Shown here one piece after another: positions 55,246 to 64,000 of a DNA stretch of 64,000 nucleotides. Numbering within the stretch: position 1 is the first letter of the stretch; each line of letters begins with the position of its first letter. The notes under the pieces are model-generated. The model ran no database searches and was not told the origin of the DNA. It saw only the letters and a program-made list of their open reading frames with translations. The position numbers and the translations under genes were made by a program. The DNA is taken from the NCBI RefSeq assembly GCF_013364275.1, contig NZ_CP054932.1, positions 2,852,001-2,916,000 on the forward strand, given 5' to 3'. This stretch comes from Actinomadura sp. NAK00032 (GTDB lineage Bacteria > Actinomycetota > Actinomycetes > Streptosporangiales > Streptosporangiaceae).

Positions 55246-56454
55246 GTGCCCTCGACGCTTCCCGACGGAGACCCCGTACCGGCCGACGGCGCGCTGCCCG
55301 CCGGCGCGCTGAACGGCCTGGGGGACCGCCCGTTCGCCTTCTACGTCCATGTGCCCTTCTGCGTGACACGCTGCGGGTACTGCGACTTCAACACCTATAC
55401 GGCGACGGAGCTGGGCCCGGGGGCGAGCCGTGACTCCTACGCCGACACCGCCATCAGCGAGGTGCGGATGGCCAGGCGCGTCCTGGGCGACGCCGACCTC
55501 CCCGTGGAGACGGTCTTCGTGGGCGGCGGCACACCGACGCTGCTCCCGCCGGGAGACCTGGGGCGCGTCCTCGACGCCATCGACGCCGAGTTCGGGCTCG
55601 CCAAGGGCGCGGAGGTCACCACCGAGGCGAACCCCGAGTCGGTGGACGAGTCCTACGTGGCCAAGCTCCGGGAGGCCGGGTTCACCCGCATCTCCTACGG
55701 CATGCAGAGCGCGCGCGAGCACGTCCTGGCCGTCCTGGAGCGCACGCACACTCCCGGCCGCGTCCCGCAGGTCGTCGACTGGACCCGCAAGGCGGGCTTC
55801 GAGCACATCAACCTCGACCTGATCTACGGCACCCCAGGCGAGACCGACGACGACTGGAGGGCCTCCCTGGAGGCGGCCCTCGCGTCCGAGCCCGACCACG
55901 TGTCGGCCTACGCGCTCATCGTCGAGGAGGGCACCCGCCTGGCCGCCCAGGTGCGGCGCGGGGAACTCAAGGCCCCCGATGACGACGCCATGGCCGACCG
56001 CTACCTCATCGCCGACGAGATGCTCAGCGGCCGCGGCCTGCACTGGTACGAGATCTCCAACTGGGCGTCCGACCCGGCCGCCGCCTGCCGCCACAACATG
56101 CTCTATTGGACGGGCGCCGACTGGTGGGGCGTCGGCCCAGGGGCGCACAGCCACGTCGGCGGAACCCGCTGGTGGAACGTCAAGCACCCCGCCGCCTACG
56201 CCTCCCGCCTGGCCGAGGGCACGACCCCCGCCCACGCCAGGGAGATCCTCACCGACGACGACCGCCACATCGAGCGCGTCATGCTGGAACTACGCCTGGC
56301 CCAGGGCTGCCCCACACCCCTCCTGGACGACAAGGCCACCCGCAGAGCAATCGACGAGGGCCTACTAGAACCGGCCCCCTACGAAGAGGGCCGAGCCGTC
56401 CTGACCCTAAAGGGCCGCCTCCTGGCCGACGCAGTAGTCCGAGACCTCACCTAA
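55246..56454 (+). CDS. hemW: heme chaperone HemW (radical SAM)
   Basis: A 402-residue radical-SAM protein with Cys39, Cys43 and Cys46 in HVPFCVTRCGYCDF, VFVGGGTPTLL, and YEISNWA, which mark HemW rather than HemN. HemW delivers heme to membrane targets. The final ~25 codons use more A-ending codons (CTA, GTA, GCA) than the rest. The stop TAA overlaps the convergent DUF3097 stop. Confidence 0.93.
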   Translation: MPSTLPDGDPVPADGALPAGALNGLGDRPFAFYVHVPFCVTRCGYCDFNTYTATELGPGASRDSYADTAISEVRMARRVLGDADLPVETVFVGGGTPTLLPPGDLGRVLDAIDAEFGLAKGAEVTTEANPESVDESYVAKLREAGFTRISYGMQSAREHVLAVLERTHTPGRVPQVVDWTRKAGFEHINLDLIYGTPGETDDDWRASLEAALASEPDHVSAYALIVEEGTRLAAQVRRGELKAPDDDAMADRYLIADEMLSGRGLHWYEISNWASDPAAACRHNMLYWTGADWWGVGPGAHSHVGGTRWWNVKHPAAYASRLAEGTTPAHAREILTDDDRHIERVMLELRLAQGCPTPLLDDKATRRAIDEGLLEPAPYEEGRAVLTLKGRLLADAVVRDLT

Positions 56455-57284
56455 GAGCGACCTGCACTCACGAAATCGATCAGTTCCTCCACGCGGCCCA
56501 GCAGTGCGGGTTCCAGGTCGGTGTAGCTGCCGACCGAGTTCAGGATCCGCTTCCAGGCGGCGCCGGTGTCGTCGCCCCAGCCGAGTTCGGCGATGACGCC
56601 CTCCTTCCACGGGATGCCGCGGGGGATGCGTGGCCAGGCGCGGATGCCGACGGCGGCTGGCTTCACCGCCTCCCAGATGTCGATGAACGGGTGGCCGGTG
56701 ATCAGGACGTGCGGGGACGACACCCGCGCGGCGATCCGGGACTCCTTGGACCCCTCCACCAGGTGGTCGACGAGGACGCCGAGGCGGCGGCCGGCGTCCG
56801 GGCCGAACTCCTCGACGATCGCGGGCAGGTCGTCCACGCCTTCGAGGTACTCCACGACGACGCCCTCGACGCGCAGGTCGTGGCCCCAGATCTTCTCGAC
56901 CAGCTCGGCGTCGTGGACGCCCTCGACGTAGATGCGGCTCTGCTTGGCGACCTGGGCGCGCAGGCCCCGCACCGCGATCGAGCCGGACGCCGACCGCGCC
57001 TGCCCCCTGGGCGCCGCGGTGGGCCTGACCAGGGTGACCGGCTTGCCGTCGATCAGGAAGCCGGCCTTCGCCAGCGGGAACACGCGCCGCTTGCCGAACC
57101 GGTCCTCCAGCGTGACGCCGAACTTGTCGCAGCCGACCACCGCGCCGCAGAAGCCGCTGCCGGGGTCCTCGGCGACCAGCCCCGGCTCGGCCGGGACCTC
57201 CGGGATCTGCCCCTTGCGCGGCCTGCGCCAGTCGCCGGCCAGCACATCGTTTCCGTAGTCCTTACTGCGCACGGGTCCGCACAT
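56451..57284 (-). CDS. DUF3097 family protein
   Basis: A 277-residue actinobacterial protein: SKDYGNDVLAGDWRRPRKGQIPEV at the start and a Toprim-like block IYVEGVHDAELVEKIWG with acidic residues, then VLVDHLVEGSKESRI and LITGHPFIDIWEAVKP. Likely nucleic-acid related, but the function is unknown. Start ATG 57284 or GTG 57272 (VRSKDYG). It sits between hemW and hrcA, a common actinobacterial order. Confidence 0.88.
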   Translation of the reverse strand: MCGPVRSKDYGNDVLAGDWRRPRKGQIPEVPAEPGLVAEDPGSGFCGAVVGCDKFGVTLEDRFGKRRVFPLAKAGFLIDGKPVTLVRPTAAPRGQARSASGSIAVRGLRAQVAKQSRIYVEGVHDAELVEKIWGHDLRVEGVVVEYLEGVDDLPAIVEEFGPDAGRRLGVLVDHLVEGSKESRIAARVSSPHVLITGHPFIDIWEAVKPAAVGIRAWPRIPRGIPWKEGVIAELGWGDDTGAAWKRILNSVGSYTDLEPALLGRVEELIDFVSAGRS

Positions 57285-57373
57285 TAACCCGGCGGGGCGG
57301 CCGGGTGGCGTCGCCCCTCGTCCCTCGGCGTGGCGCCCGCGTCCGATACGGATAGGATCGCGCCGCCGTCCGG

Positions 57374-57391
57374 GGAGTGCGCGGGCACTCC
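57374..57391. repeat. extra inverted repeat with CIRCE half-sites
   Basis: GGAGTGC (57374-57380) and GCACTCC (57385-57391) form a perfect 7-bp inverted repeat over 4 bp. These are the CIRCE half-site cores in reversed order, 24 bp upstream of the real CIRCE. Confidence 0.6.
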
Positions 57392-57410
57392 GATCGGGGG
57401 TGCGGGGCCG

Positions 57411-57416
57411 TACAAT
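57411..57416 (+). promoter_or_regulatory. -10 element of hrcA
   Basis: TACAAT is a good -10 hexamer immediately before the CIRCE element. No convincing -35 is seen at 16-18 bp. Confidence 0.6.
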
Positions 57417-57442
57417 TGGCACTCTAGAGTATGGAGTGCCAG
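57416..57442. promoter_or_regulatory. CIRCE element (HrcA operator)
   Basis: TTGGCACTC-N9-GAGTGCCAG matches the CIRCE consensus TTAGCACTC-N9-GAGTGCTAA, with the inner seven bases of each arm fully complementary. It overlaps the transcription start of hrcA-dnaJ, giving autorepression by HrcA. Confidence 0.92.
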
Positions 57443-57475
57443 CGGAACGGCCGACCGGACGAGGGAGGTGACGCC

Positions 57476-58489
57476 GTGCTGGACGACCGCAAGCTCGCCG
57501 TCCTGCGCGCCATCGTCGAGGACTTCGTCTCCACCAACGAGCCGGTGGGGTCGAAGGCCCTGGCGGACCGGCACAACCTCGGTGTGTCGCCCGCGACCAT
57601 CCGCAACGACATGGCGGTGCTGGAGGAGCAGGGCTACATCACGCAGCCGCACACCAGCGCCGGGCGCGTGCCCACCGACAAGGGCTACCGGCTGTTCGTC
57701 GACCGGCTGTCGACGATCAAGCCGCTGTCGATCGCCGAGCGGCGCGCCATCGAGACGTTCCTGTCCGGCGCCTACGACCTCGACGACGTGGTCGGCCGCA
57801 CGGTGCGGCTGCTCGCGCAGCTCACCCGGCAGGTCGCCGTCGTCCAGTACCCGTCGCTGACCCGCTCGTCGGTGCGGCACGTCGAGCTGGTCCCGGTCGC
57901 CGAGGGGCGGCTGCTGCTCGTCCTGATCACCGACACCGGGCGGGTGGAGCAGCGGGTCATCGAGACGCCCGCCGCGATCTCCGAGGAATCGATCGGGCAC
58001 CTGCGGGCGTTGCTCAACACGTGCCTGGACGGGCTCGGCCTCGGCGACGTGCCGACGGCCGTCGCCGACCTGCCGGAGAAGGTGGGGCCGGACGAGCGGC
58101 CGGTCGCGGCGTCGGTGCTGTCGGTGCTGCTGGAGACGCTCGTCGACAAGCACGAGGAGAAGATCGTTTTCGCCGGGGCGGCCAACCTCGCCGCCGTCGA
58201 CTTCTCGCAGAGCCTGCGGGAGGTCCTGGTGGCGCTGGAGGAGCAGGTGGTGCTGATGAGGCTGCTCGGCGAGACCGGCGACTCCTCTACAGTTACGGTG
58301 CGGATCGGCACCGAGAACCCCGACCTGGGGCTCCGATCGACCTCGGTGGTCGCCGCGGACTACGGGGTCGGCGACCTCACCTTGGCCAGGCTCGGAGTAC
58401 TCGGGCCTACACGCATGGATTACCCCAGCACGATGGGAGCGGTACGGGCAGTGGCACGCTACGTGGGACAGATCCTGGCGGGGTCGTAA
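57476..58489 (+). CDS. hrcA: heat-inducible transcription repressor HrcA
   Basis: A 337-residue HrcA: winged helix [23 protein letters not shown] and [20 protein letters not shown] near the N-terminus, then the effector domain with GLG and [14 protein letters not shown]. It represses genes with CIRCE, one of which lies 34 bp upstream. The GTG at 57476 has GGGAGGTG; an ATG at 57431 lies inside CIRCE and is unlikely. Confidence 0.96.
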   Translation: MLDDRKLAVLRAIVEDFVSTNEPVGSKALADRHNLGVSPATIRNDMAVLEEQGYITQPHTSAGRVPTDKGYRLFVDRLSTIKPLSIAERRAIETFLSGAYDLDDVVGRTVRLLAQLTRQVAVVQYPSLTRSSVRHVELVPVAEGRLLLVLITDTGRVEQRVIETPAAISEESIGHLRALLNTCLDGLGLGDVPTAVADLPEKVGPDERPVAASVLSVLLETLVDKHEEKIVFAGAANLAAVDFSQSLREVLVALEEQVVLMRLLGETGDSSTVTVRIGTENPDLGLRSTSVVAADYGVGDLTLARLGVLGPTRMDYPSTMGAVRAVARYVGQILAGS

Positions 58490-58490
58490 G

Positions 58491-59627
58491 GTGGCGAACG
58501 ACTACTACGCGACCCTGGGGGTCCGGCGCGACGCGAGCGCCGACGAGGTGAAGAAGGCCTACCGCCGGCTGGCGCGGGAGCTTCACCCCGACGTCAACCC
58601 GGATCCGGAGACCCAGGAGAAGTTCAAGGAGATCACCCAGGCGTACGAGGTGCTCTCCGACCCCAAGAAGCGGGAGATGTACGACCTCGGCGCGGACCCG
58701 TTCGCGTCCGGGGCGGGCGCGGGGGCCGGCGGGTTCGGCGGGGCCGGGTTCCCCTTCAGCGACATCATGGACGCCTTCTTCGGGACGGCCACCGCGCGCG
58801 GCCCGCGGTCGCGGGCCCGGCGCGGCCGCAACGCGACGCTGCGGGTCGAGCTCGACCTCGCCGAGACGGCGTTCGGCACGACCCGCGAGCTGTCCATCGA
58901 CACCGCGGTGGGCTGCGCCGCCTGCGACGGGTCGGGCTGCGCGCCCGGCACCCACCCGGAGACGTGCGAGACCTGCCACGGGCGCGGCGAGGTGCAGCAG
59001 GTCCAGCGCTCGTTCCTCGGCCAGGTCATGACGGCGCGGCCGTGCCCGGCGTGCGGCGGGTTCGGCTCGGTGATCCGCAACCCGTGCACCGAGTGCTCGG
59101 GCGACGGCCGGGTCCGCACCCGGCGCACCGTCAAGGTCAAGATCCCGGCCGGGGTGGAGAACGGCATCCACATCCAGCTCGCCGGCGAGGGCGAGGTCGG
59201 CCCGGGCGGCGGCCCGCCCGGCGACCTGTTCCTGGAGATCGTGGAGAAGCCGCACCCGATCTTCGAGCGGGAGGGCGACGACCTGCACTGCACGGTCGAG
59301 ATCCCGATGACGGCGGCGGCGCTCGGTACCAGCGTCACCATCGAGACGCTGGACGACGCCGAGAGCGTCGACATCAAGCCCGGCACGCAGTCCGGGCAGG
59401 TGATCACGCTCTACAACCGGGGCGTCCGGCACCTCAACGAGAGCGGCCGCGGCGACCTGATGATCCACGTGAACGTGGAGACGCCGGGCCGGCTCGACGA
59501 GGAGCAGGAGGACCTGCTCCGCCGCCTGGCGGCCCTGCGCGGCGAGGAGCGCCCGCCCGGCAAGTTCGCCCCCGGTCAGCGCAACGGCGTGTTCTCCCGT
59601 ATCAAGGACGTCTTCAACCAGCACTGA
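58491..59627 (+). CDS. dnaJ: molecular chaperone DnaJ
   Basis: A 378-residue DnaJ: J domain with the HPD motif in [11 protein letters not shown], a Gly-rich stretch, four zinc-binding CxxC units (CAAC, CETC, CPAC, CTEC), and C-terminal substrate domains. It is the DnaJ2-type partner of DnaK commonly found behind hrcA. GTG start one base after the hrcA stop, with AAGG as part of the ribosome site. It shares CIRCE control. Confidence 0.96.
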   Translation: MANDYYATLGVRRDASADEVKKAYRRLARELHPDVNPDPETQEKFKEITQAYEVLSDPKKREMYDLGADPFASGAGAGAGGFGGAGFPFSDIMDAFFGTATARGPRSRARRGRNATLRVELDLAETAFGTTRELSIDTAVGCAACDGSGCAPGTHPETCETCHGRGEVQQVQRSFLGQVMTARPCPACGGFGSVIRNPCTECSGDGRVRTRRTVKVKIPAGVENGIHIQLAGEGEVGPGGGPPGDLFLEIVEKPHPIFEREGDDLHCTVEIPMTAAALGTSVTIETLDDAESVDIKPGTQSGQVITLYNRGVRHLNESGRGDLMIHVNVETPGRLDEEQEDLLRRLAALRGEERPPGKFAPGQRNGVFSRIKDVFNQH

Positions 59628-59636
59628 AGCGAGGTG

Positions 59637-59663
59637 GCGGCGGCCTACCGGGAGGGCCGCCGC
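59637..59663 (+). terminator. GC hairpin between dnaJ and rsmE
   Basis: GCGGCGGCC (59637-59645) pairs with GGCCGCCGC (59655-59663) over a 9-base loop. It could reduce read-through into rsmE. There is no T run. Confidence 0.45.
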
Positions 59664-59690
59664 GGCGGTTCCGAGCATTGAGAGGCCCAC

Positions 59691-60422
59691 ATGAGCCCGC
59701 CGGTGTTCCTCGCCGGGGCGGACGCGCTGGAGCGCGGCACGGTCGTCCTGGACGGCCCCGAAGGGCGGCACGCGGCGGCCGTGCGGCGGCTGCGGCCCGG
59801 TGAGCGGGTCGACCTGACCGACGGCGCCGGGCTGCTGGCCGAGTGCGTCGTCACCGCCGCCGACCGCGCGTCCCTCACCCTGGACGTGCTGGCCCGGCAC
59901 CGGGAGCCGCCTCCCGCGCCGCGCATCGTGGTCGTCCAGGCGCTCCCGAAGGGCGACCGGGGCGAGCTGGCCGTGGAGACCATGACCGAGGTCGGCGTCG
60001 ACGTGATCGTCCCGTGGGCGGCGGAGCGCTGCGTCACCCGGTGGCGCCCGGAGCGCCGCGAGAAGGCGCTCGGGCGCTGGCGCGCGACCGCCCGGGAGGC
60101 CGCCAAGCAGGCGCGGCGCGGCCGGCTGCCCGAGGTACCGGATCTCGCGTCCACCGAGGACGTCGCCGCGCGGATCGCCGCCGCGTCACTGGCGCTCGTC
60201 CTGCATGAGGAGGCCGAAGCGCCGCTGAGCGGGGTGCGAGTGCCCCCGGACGGCGACATCGTGCTGGTGGTGGGGCCCGAAGGCGGCATCACCGAGGCGG
60301 AGCTGGAGCGTTTCGCCGCGGCCGGCGGCAGCCCGGCGCGGCTCGGCCCGACCGTGCTGCGCACGTCGACGGCCGGGGTGGCGGCGGGCAGCGTGCTGCT
60401 CGCCGCCACCGGACGCTGGTAG
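59691..60422 (+). CDS. rsmE: 16S rRNA m3U1498 methyltransferase RsmE
   Basis: A 243-residue SPOUT methyltransferase: an N-terminal PUA-like domain (GPEGRHAAAVRRLRPGERVDLTDG), ALPKGDRGELAVETMTEVGV, and the knot region VGPEGGITEAE and LGPTVLRTSTAG. It methylates U1498 of 16S rRNA. It is 63 bp after dnaJ. Confidence 0.95.
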   Translation: MSPPVFLAGADALERGTVVLDGPEGRHAAAVRRLRPGERVDLTDGAGLLAECVVTAADRASLTLDVLARHREPPPAPRIVVVQALPKGDRGELAVETMTEVGVDVIVPWAAERCVTRWRPERREKALGRWRATAREAAKQARRGRLPEVPDLASTEDVAARIAAASLALVLHEEAEAPLSGVRVPPDGDIVLVVGPEGGITEAELERFAAAGGSPARLGPTVLRTSTAGVAAGSVLLAATGRW

Positions 60423-60440
60423 GACGACCCGGCGGGCCCG

Positions 60441-61130
60441 TCAGGGCGTGGTCGCCGCGCCCTCCTCGGCCGTCCCCGCGGGGCTGCTCGTCGGCGCCTG
60501 CGTGGGCGCGTCGGTCGGCTTCTGCGTGGTCGGCGACGTGGTGGGGGTCGGCGGCGGCGCGGAGGTCGGCGCCTGCGTCGGCGTCTCGCTCGGGCACGGC
60601 GTGGTCTCCGGAGTCTGCGTGCCGGTCGCGCCCGGCGAGGCGGGCGCCGTGCCCGCCGGCGGCGGGATGCGGCACGACGACAGCCCCGGCGACGAGCTGG
60701 GACTGGTGGTCGACGAGGCGGACGGCGAACCCGACGAGGTGCTGCCCGCGGCGGGCGGCTCGGGGAACTCGGGGTTGCCCGGGGTGGCCGCGCGGTCGCC
60801 GTCGGTGTTGTTCTGCCCGCCGCCGGACGGCCCGCTGTTGCCGACGGACTGCTGGATGAGGTCGATGGTCTGCGGCGCCGTCACGCCGAGCCCGGCGATG
60901 ACGACGGCGGCGGCGACGGCGAGCACGGGCCGCGCCCAGCCGACGGTGAACCGGTCCAACCCGAACCGGGCGGGTCCGAACCGCCCGAGACCGAACCGGC
61001 GGCTCTGGCCGTCGGCGACGCGGGCCCGGATGCGTTCCAGGCCGTCGCCCGCGGGGTTGACCGTATCCGCCTCCGCGTGCAGGGCGCGGCGGAGGATCTC
61101 GCCGTGCTCGTCGTGGGGGTCGGTGGTCAT
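60441..61130 (-). CDS. membrane protein paired with a sigma factor (possible anti-sigma)
   Basis: A 229-residue protein. A ~65-residue cytoplasmic part (EILRRALHAEADTVNPAGDGLERIRARV) is followed by a membrane helix (about 70-88) and a ~140-residue outside tail rich in Ser, Thr and Pro with two cysteines. It overlaps the sigma-factor stop by 4 bp, the usual place for an anti-sigma factor. No ZAS zinc motif (HxxxCxxC) is visible, so the role is inferred from position. Confidence 0.7.
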   Translation of the reverse strand: MTTDPHDEHGEILRRALHAEADTVNPAGDGLERIRARVADGQSRRFGLGRFGPARFGLDRFTVGWARPVLAVAAAVVIAGLGVTAPQTIDLIQQSVGNSGPSGGGQNNTDGDRAATPGNPEFPEPPAAGSTSSGSPSASSTTSPSSSPGLSSCRIPPPAGTAPASPGATGTQTPETTPCPSETPTQAPTSAPPPTPTTSPTTQKPTDAPTQAPTSSPAGTAEEGAATTP

Positions 61131-61714
61131 GTGAACTGCTCCAGGACGTTGCGTAGCGCGGTCATCCCGCGCGCCGTATGGCTCTTGACGGCGCCGCGGG
61201 AGATGCCCATCGCGTTGGCGATCTCCGCTTCGGACAGGTCCGCGTAGTAGCGGAGGACGAGCGCCTCCCGCTGGCGGGCGGGGAGCCGGGCGAGCGCGTC
61301 GATCACCGCCGAGCGCTCCAGCTCCCCGATGGCCCCGGCCTCCGCGCTCGGCGCGTCCGGCAGCCCCTTCGGGGCGTACTTCTCGACGACGGCGCGGTGC
61401 CGCAGCACCGATCGCGACCGGTTCACCACGGACTGGCGCAGGTAGGACAGGGCCTTGTCGGGGTCGCGCAGCCGCCGCCAGCCGCCGTGCATCGCGACGA
61501 AGGCGTCCTGGACGACCTCTTCGGCCGTCCCGGCGTCCCGTACGAGCATGGCCGCCAGGCGTACCAGCGAGCGGTAGTTGGCGCTGTAGAGCGCGGTCAC
61601 CGCCTGATCGGCGTCCCAGGCGACGGCCACCGCCCCCGCCGTGCCCCTGGCCACGAGGGTCTCGGTCACGTCAGTTCGACGCGCGCCCTCCTCGCCCGGT
61701 TTACGAAAGGGCAT
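61127..61714 (-). CDS. ECF-type RNA polymerase sigma factor
   Basis: A 195-residue sigma factor: region 2 from YSANYRSLVRLAAMLVRDAGTAEEVVQDAF and the -10 helix FVAMHGGWRRLRDPDKALSYL; region 4 with LPARQREALVLRYYADLSEAEIANAMG and SRGAVKSHTARG. It resembles the actinobacterial SigE-like ECF group. The ATG at 61714 has AGGA close upstream; a GTG at 61735 would add 7 residues. The overlapping downstream gene is the probable anti-sigma partner. Confidence 0.92.
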   Translation of the reverse strand: MPFRKPGEEGARRTDVTETLVARGTAGAVAVAWDADQAVTALYSANYRSLVRLAAMLVRDAGTAEEVVQDAFVAMHGGWRRLRDPDKALSYLRQSVVNRSRSVLRHRAVVEKYAPKGLPDAPSAEAGAIGELERSAVIDALARLPARQREALVLRYYADLSEAEIANAMGISRGAVKSHTARGMTALRNVLEQFT

Positions 61715-62017
61715 GTCCTGATCTGCCTCGGTCACCTGTCCGCCGCCTTTGCCGGCCCCGGCCGTCCATTCGGACGGGCGCCCTCGGGGTGGCACGAATG
61801 GGGCGCGCCCGCCCGCCCGGAAGCGCGCCGCAATGCCTGCGGACCGGGGGGTACGCCTTGAGCTGACAACCTTAACCAGTGGCCGGTCGGAATGGTGACC
61901 GCAACCGGGAGGTCGGTCGCCGGAAAGCCTATCCGGCGCGGGGCGGCGCGGACCATGATCGCGCGGGTCTCGATAGGATTCCGGGGCGGTCACGGGCGCC
62001 GCGGCGAGGGGAGACAG
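61715..62017. other. 303-bp divergent region, sigma factor / HIT gene
   Basis: No gene. An AT-richer patch at about 61858-61880 probably marks the sigma-gene promoter. A weak stem CGCCGG/CCGGCG lies at 61918-61938. TAGGAT at about 61974-61979 could be a -10 element for the HIT gene. No clear ECF autoregulated promoter was identified. Confidence 0.4.
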
Positions 62018-62362
62018 ATGACCGACTGCCTGTTCTGCAAGATCGTTTCCGGGGACGTGCCGGCCACGATCGTCCGCGAGTCGGCCGGGACGGTCGCGTT
62101 CCGCGACATCAACCCGCAGGCGCCGACCCACGTGCTGGTCATCCCGCGCGAGCACCACCCGACCGCGGGGGAGCTGGCCGCGTCCGACGCCGGACTGCTG
62201 GCCGAGGTCGTCCGGGAGGCGCACCAGGTCGCCGCCGACGAGGGCATCGCCGAGACCGGCTACCGGATCGTGTTCAACACCGGCGCCCAGGCCGGCCAGA
62301 CCGTCTTCCACGTGCACGCCCACGTGCTGGGCGGACGTGGCCTCAACTGGCCGCCCGGCTGA
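62018..62362 (+). CDS. HIT family hydrolase (histidine triad)
   Basis: A 114-residue HIT protein: CLFCKIVSGDVPA near the start, FRDINPQAPTHVLVIP, and the triad HVHAHVLGG near the C-terminus. It is of the HINT branch, hydrolysing nucleoside phosphoramidates. The ATG follows GAGGGGAGACAG. Confidence 0.94.
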   Translation: MTDCLFCKIVSGDVPATIVRESAGTVAFRDINPQAPTHVLVIPREHHPTAGELAASDAGLLAEVVREAHQVAADEGIAETGYRIVFNTGAQAGQTVFHVHAHVLGGRGLNWPPG

Positions 62363-62373
62363 GCGCGCCCGCA

Positions 62374-62393
62374 CCCGCCCGCGCCGGGGCGGG
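62374..62393 (+). terminator. hairpin after HIT gene
   Basis: CCCGCCC (62374-62380) and GGGCGGG (62387-62393) pair over a 6-base loop, 11 bp after the HIT stop. Lacks a T run. Confidence 0.45.
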
Positions 62394-62513
62394 CGTTACG
62401 CCACGCGAAAAACCCTTCGGTGCCGTGCCGGGGGTGCCCAGTACGATGGAACCGGCATACCTGGACACCCGGAGCAGACAGAAGGCAGGTCCGAAGGCCG
62501 CAAGGCCCGGCTG

Positions 62514-63593
62514 ATGGTCGAATCAACTCACACGAGGGCAACCCGCACGGGGCGCGACGACCGCAACGGCTCGCGCGCGCAGATCAAGATCGTGGTGCCG
62601 GACGACCATTCGATGGTGAGCCTGCTCGGCTCCCGGGATGAGCTGCTCCACGCGATCGAGCAGGCGTTCGGCAGCGCCATCGACATCCACGTCCGCGGCA
62701 ACGAGATCACCGTGACCGGGTCCGGCGACGACACCGACCTGGTGTCCCGGCTGTTCACCGAGATGCTCGAACTGCTGAAGGGGGGCACGCAGCTCACCCC
62801 CGACGCCGTCGAGCGCAGCCTGGCGATGCTGCGCGGCGAGAGCGGCGCCCGCCCGGCGGAGGTGCTGACCCTGGACGTGCTGTCCAGCCGGGGCCGCACG
62901 ATCCGCCCGAAGACGCTGAACCAGCGGCGCTACGTCGACGCGATCGACAGGCACACGATCGTGTTCGGGATCGGCCCCGCCGGCACCGGCAAGACGTACC
63001 TGGCGATGGCCAAGGCCGTCCGCGCGCTGCAGGACAAGCAGGTCAACCGGATCATCCTGACGCGTCCCGCGGTCGAGGCGGGGGAGCGGCTCGGCTTCCT
63101 GCCGGGAACGCTCTACGAGAAGATCGACCCGTACCTGCGGCCGCTGTACGACGCGCTGCACGACATGGTCGACCCCGACTCGATCCCGCGCCTGATGGCC
63201 GCCGGCACCATCGAGGTCGCGCCGCTGGCGTACATGCGCGGGCGGACGCTGAACGACTCGTTCATCATCCTGGACGAGGCGCAGAACACCTCGCCCGAGC
63301 AGATGAAGATGTTCCTCACCCGGCTCGGGTTCGGCTCGAAGGTCGTGGTGACCGGCGACGTCACGCAGGTCGACCTGCCGAGCGGGCAGACCAGCGGCCT
63401 GCGCGTCGTGCAGGACATCCTGGAGGGCGTCGAGGACATCGACTTCTGCCGGCTCGACAGCCGCGACGTCGTCCGGCACAAGCTCGTCACCGACATCGTC
63501 GACGCCTACAACCGCTGGGACGAGGAGCGCGTGCCGGCGGCCGGGCAGGGGCAGGGCGGGCGCGGCGGCCCCCGCAAGCGGGGGCGGCAGTGA
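62514..63593 (+). CDS. phoH: PhoH-like ATPase
   Basis: A 359-residue protein: an N-terminal KH-like part ([18 protein letters not shown]), a PhoH ATPase with Walker A GPAGTGKT (154-161) and Walker B FIILDEAQ, and a basic Gly/Arg tail. It is linked to ybeY in many bacteria and probably works in RNA metabolism. The ATG at 62514 follows a weak AAGG; TACGAT at 62442-62447 may be the -10 element. Its stop overlaps the ybeY start. Confidence 0.95.
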   Translation: MVESTHTRATRTGRDDRNGSRAQIKIVVPDDHSMVSLLGSRDELLHAIEQAFGSAIDIHVRGNEITVTGSGDDTDLVSRLFTEMLELLKGGTQLTPDAVERSLAMLRGESGARPAEVLTLDVLSSRGRTIRPKTLNQRRYVDAIDRHTIVFGIGPAGTGKTYLAMAKAVRALQDKQVNRIILTRPAVEAGERLGFLPGTLYEKIDPYLRPLYDALHDMVDPDSIPRLMAAGTIEVAPLAYMRGRTLNDSFIILDEAQNTSPEQMKMFLTRLGFGSKVVVTGDVTQVDLPSGQTSGLRVVQDILEGVEDIDFCRLDSRDVVRHKLVTDIVDAYNRWDEERVPAAGQGQGGRGGPRKRGRQ

Positions 63594-64000
63594 GCATCGA
63601 GGTGCTGAACGAGTCGGGCGTGCCCGTCGACGAGCAGGCGCTCGCCGCGCTGTCGCGGCACGTCCTGGACGGCATGCGCGTCCACCCGCTGGCCGAGCTG
63701 TCGGTGCTGCTGGTCGACGAGGCCGCGATGACCGAGCTGCACGTGAAGTGGATGGACGAGCCCGGCCCGACCGACGTGCTGTCCTTCCCGATGGACGAGC
63801 TGCGCCCCGGCCACATGTCCGGCGGCGCCGACGAGGACGGCGAGACCGATCCCGGGCTGCTCGGCGACGTCGTCCTGTGCCCGTCGGTGGCGGAGCGGCA
63901 GGCGCGGGAGGCCGGGCACAGCACCGAGGCGGAGCTGGAGCTGCTGTGCGCGCACGGCATCCTGCACCTCCTCGGCTACGACCACGCCGAGCCGGAGGAG
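63590..64000 (+). CDS. ybeY: endoribonuclease YbeY, 5' part
   Basis: The frame opens with GTG overlapping the phoH stop (GTGA) and runs 137 codons to the window edge, which cuts it. It shows [44 protein letters not shown], and the zinc triad His122, His126 and His132 in [11 protein letters not shown]. YbeY is needed for 16S rRNA 3'-end maturation and ribosome quality control. A loop (residues ~74-89) is enriched in Gly, Asp and Glu. The rest lies outside. Confidence 0.95.
   Translation, partial: MSIEVLNESGVPVDEQALAALSRHVLDGMRVHPLAELSVLLVDEAAMTELHVKWMDEPGPTDVLSFPMDELRPGHMSGGADEDGETDPGLLGDVVLCPSVAERQAREAGHSTEAELELLCAHGILHLLGYDHAEPEE

Overview
The window is a contiguous piece of a very GC-rich chromosome with strong G/C bias at third codon positions, frequent GTG starts and many start/stop overlaps. 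Gene content and order point to an actinomycete: DUF3046 next to recA-recX, an RNase Y gene after recX, miaB / LigB-like / MT0933-type antitoxin / miaA / dapF, hrcA-dnaJ-rsmE, and HIT-phoH-ybeY. From memory of such gene orders, a Streptosporangiales member such as Actinomadura (Thermomonosporaceae) is the best guess. This is inference and was not tested. There is no rRNA, tRNA, insertion sequence, prophage, CRISPR array or biosynthetic cluster.

Layout. 1-6.4 kb: the 3' part of a SecA2-like translocase gene and a large Lhr helicase. 6.5-13.1 kb: a membrane-anchored alpha/beta hydrolase, DUF3046, a divergent ATP-grasp gene, recA with an SOS box, recX and rny. The recA-recX junction carries two look-alike hairpins and a strong GC hairpin. 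13.3-19.0 kb: an S9 peptidase and a gluABCD-type glutamate transporter operon on the minus strand with two perfect 13-bp hairpins. 19.3-23.7 kb: tRNA modification (miaB, miaA) and lysine/peptidoglycan synthesis (dapF). 24-31.5 kb: a histidine kinase without a neighbouring response regulator, divergent from a four-gene peptide ABC operon (two permeases, a fused double ATPase, a lipoprotein). 31.5-38 kb: a minus-strand glyoxylate/glycolate module, aceB-glcDEF, with a palindromic operator-like site at the aceB start. 38.2-39.7 kb: hflX with a classical terminator. 40-45.2 kb: an imidazolonepropionase-like gene, degV, comEA and comEC. 45.2-45.7 kb: a gene-free tandem-repeat island. 45.7-51.5 kb: holA, SRPBCC/LysR, a HAD-like gene, kptA, rpsT and lepA. 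51.5-55.2 kb: lineage-specific membrane, secreted and unknown proteins and a YezG-like gene. 55.2-64 kb: hemW, DUF3097, hrcA-dnaJ under a CIRCE element, rsmE, a sigma factor/membrane protein pair, HIT, phoH and the start of ybeY.

How the genes fit together. Most of the window is housekeeping: DNA repair (recA, recX, lhr), RNA decay and maturation (rny, ybeY, kptA, miaA, miaB, rsmE), translation (lepA, rpsT, hflX), replication (holA) and heat-shock control (hrcA, dnaJ). Interleaved are nutrient modules for glutamate, peptides and C2 acids, plus DNA-uptake genes. The most unusual points are the SOS box shared by recA and the ATP-grasp gene, the paired hairpins at the recA stop, the repeat island beside comEC, an imidazolonepropionase-like enzyme lacking the usual ADHL histidine, an orphan YezG-like immunity candidate, and an extra CIRCE half-site pair. 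No complete, clearly undescribed system is proven here.
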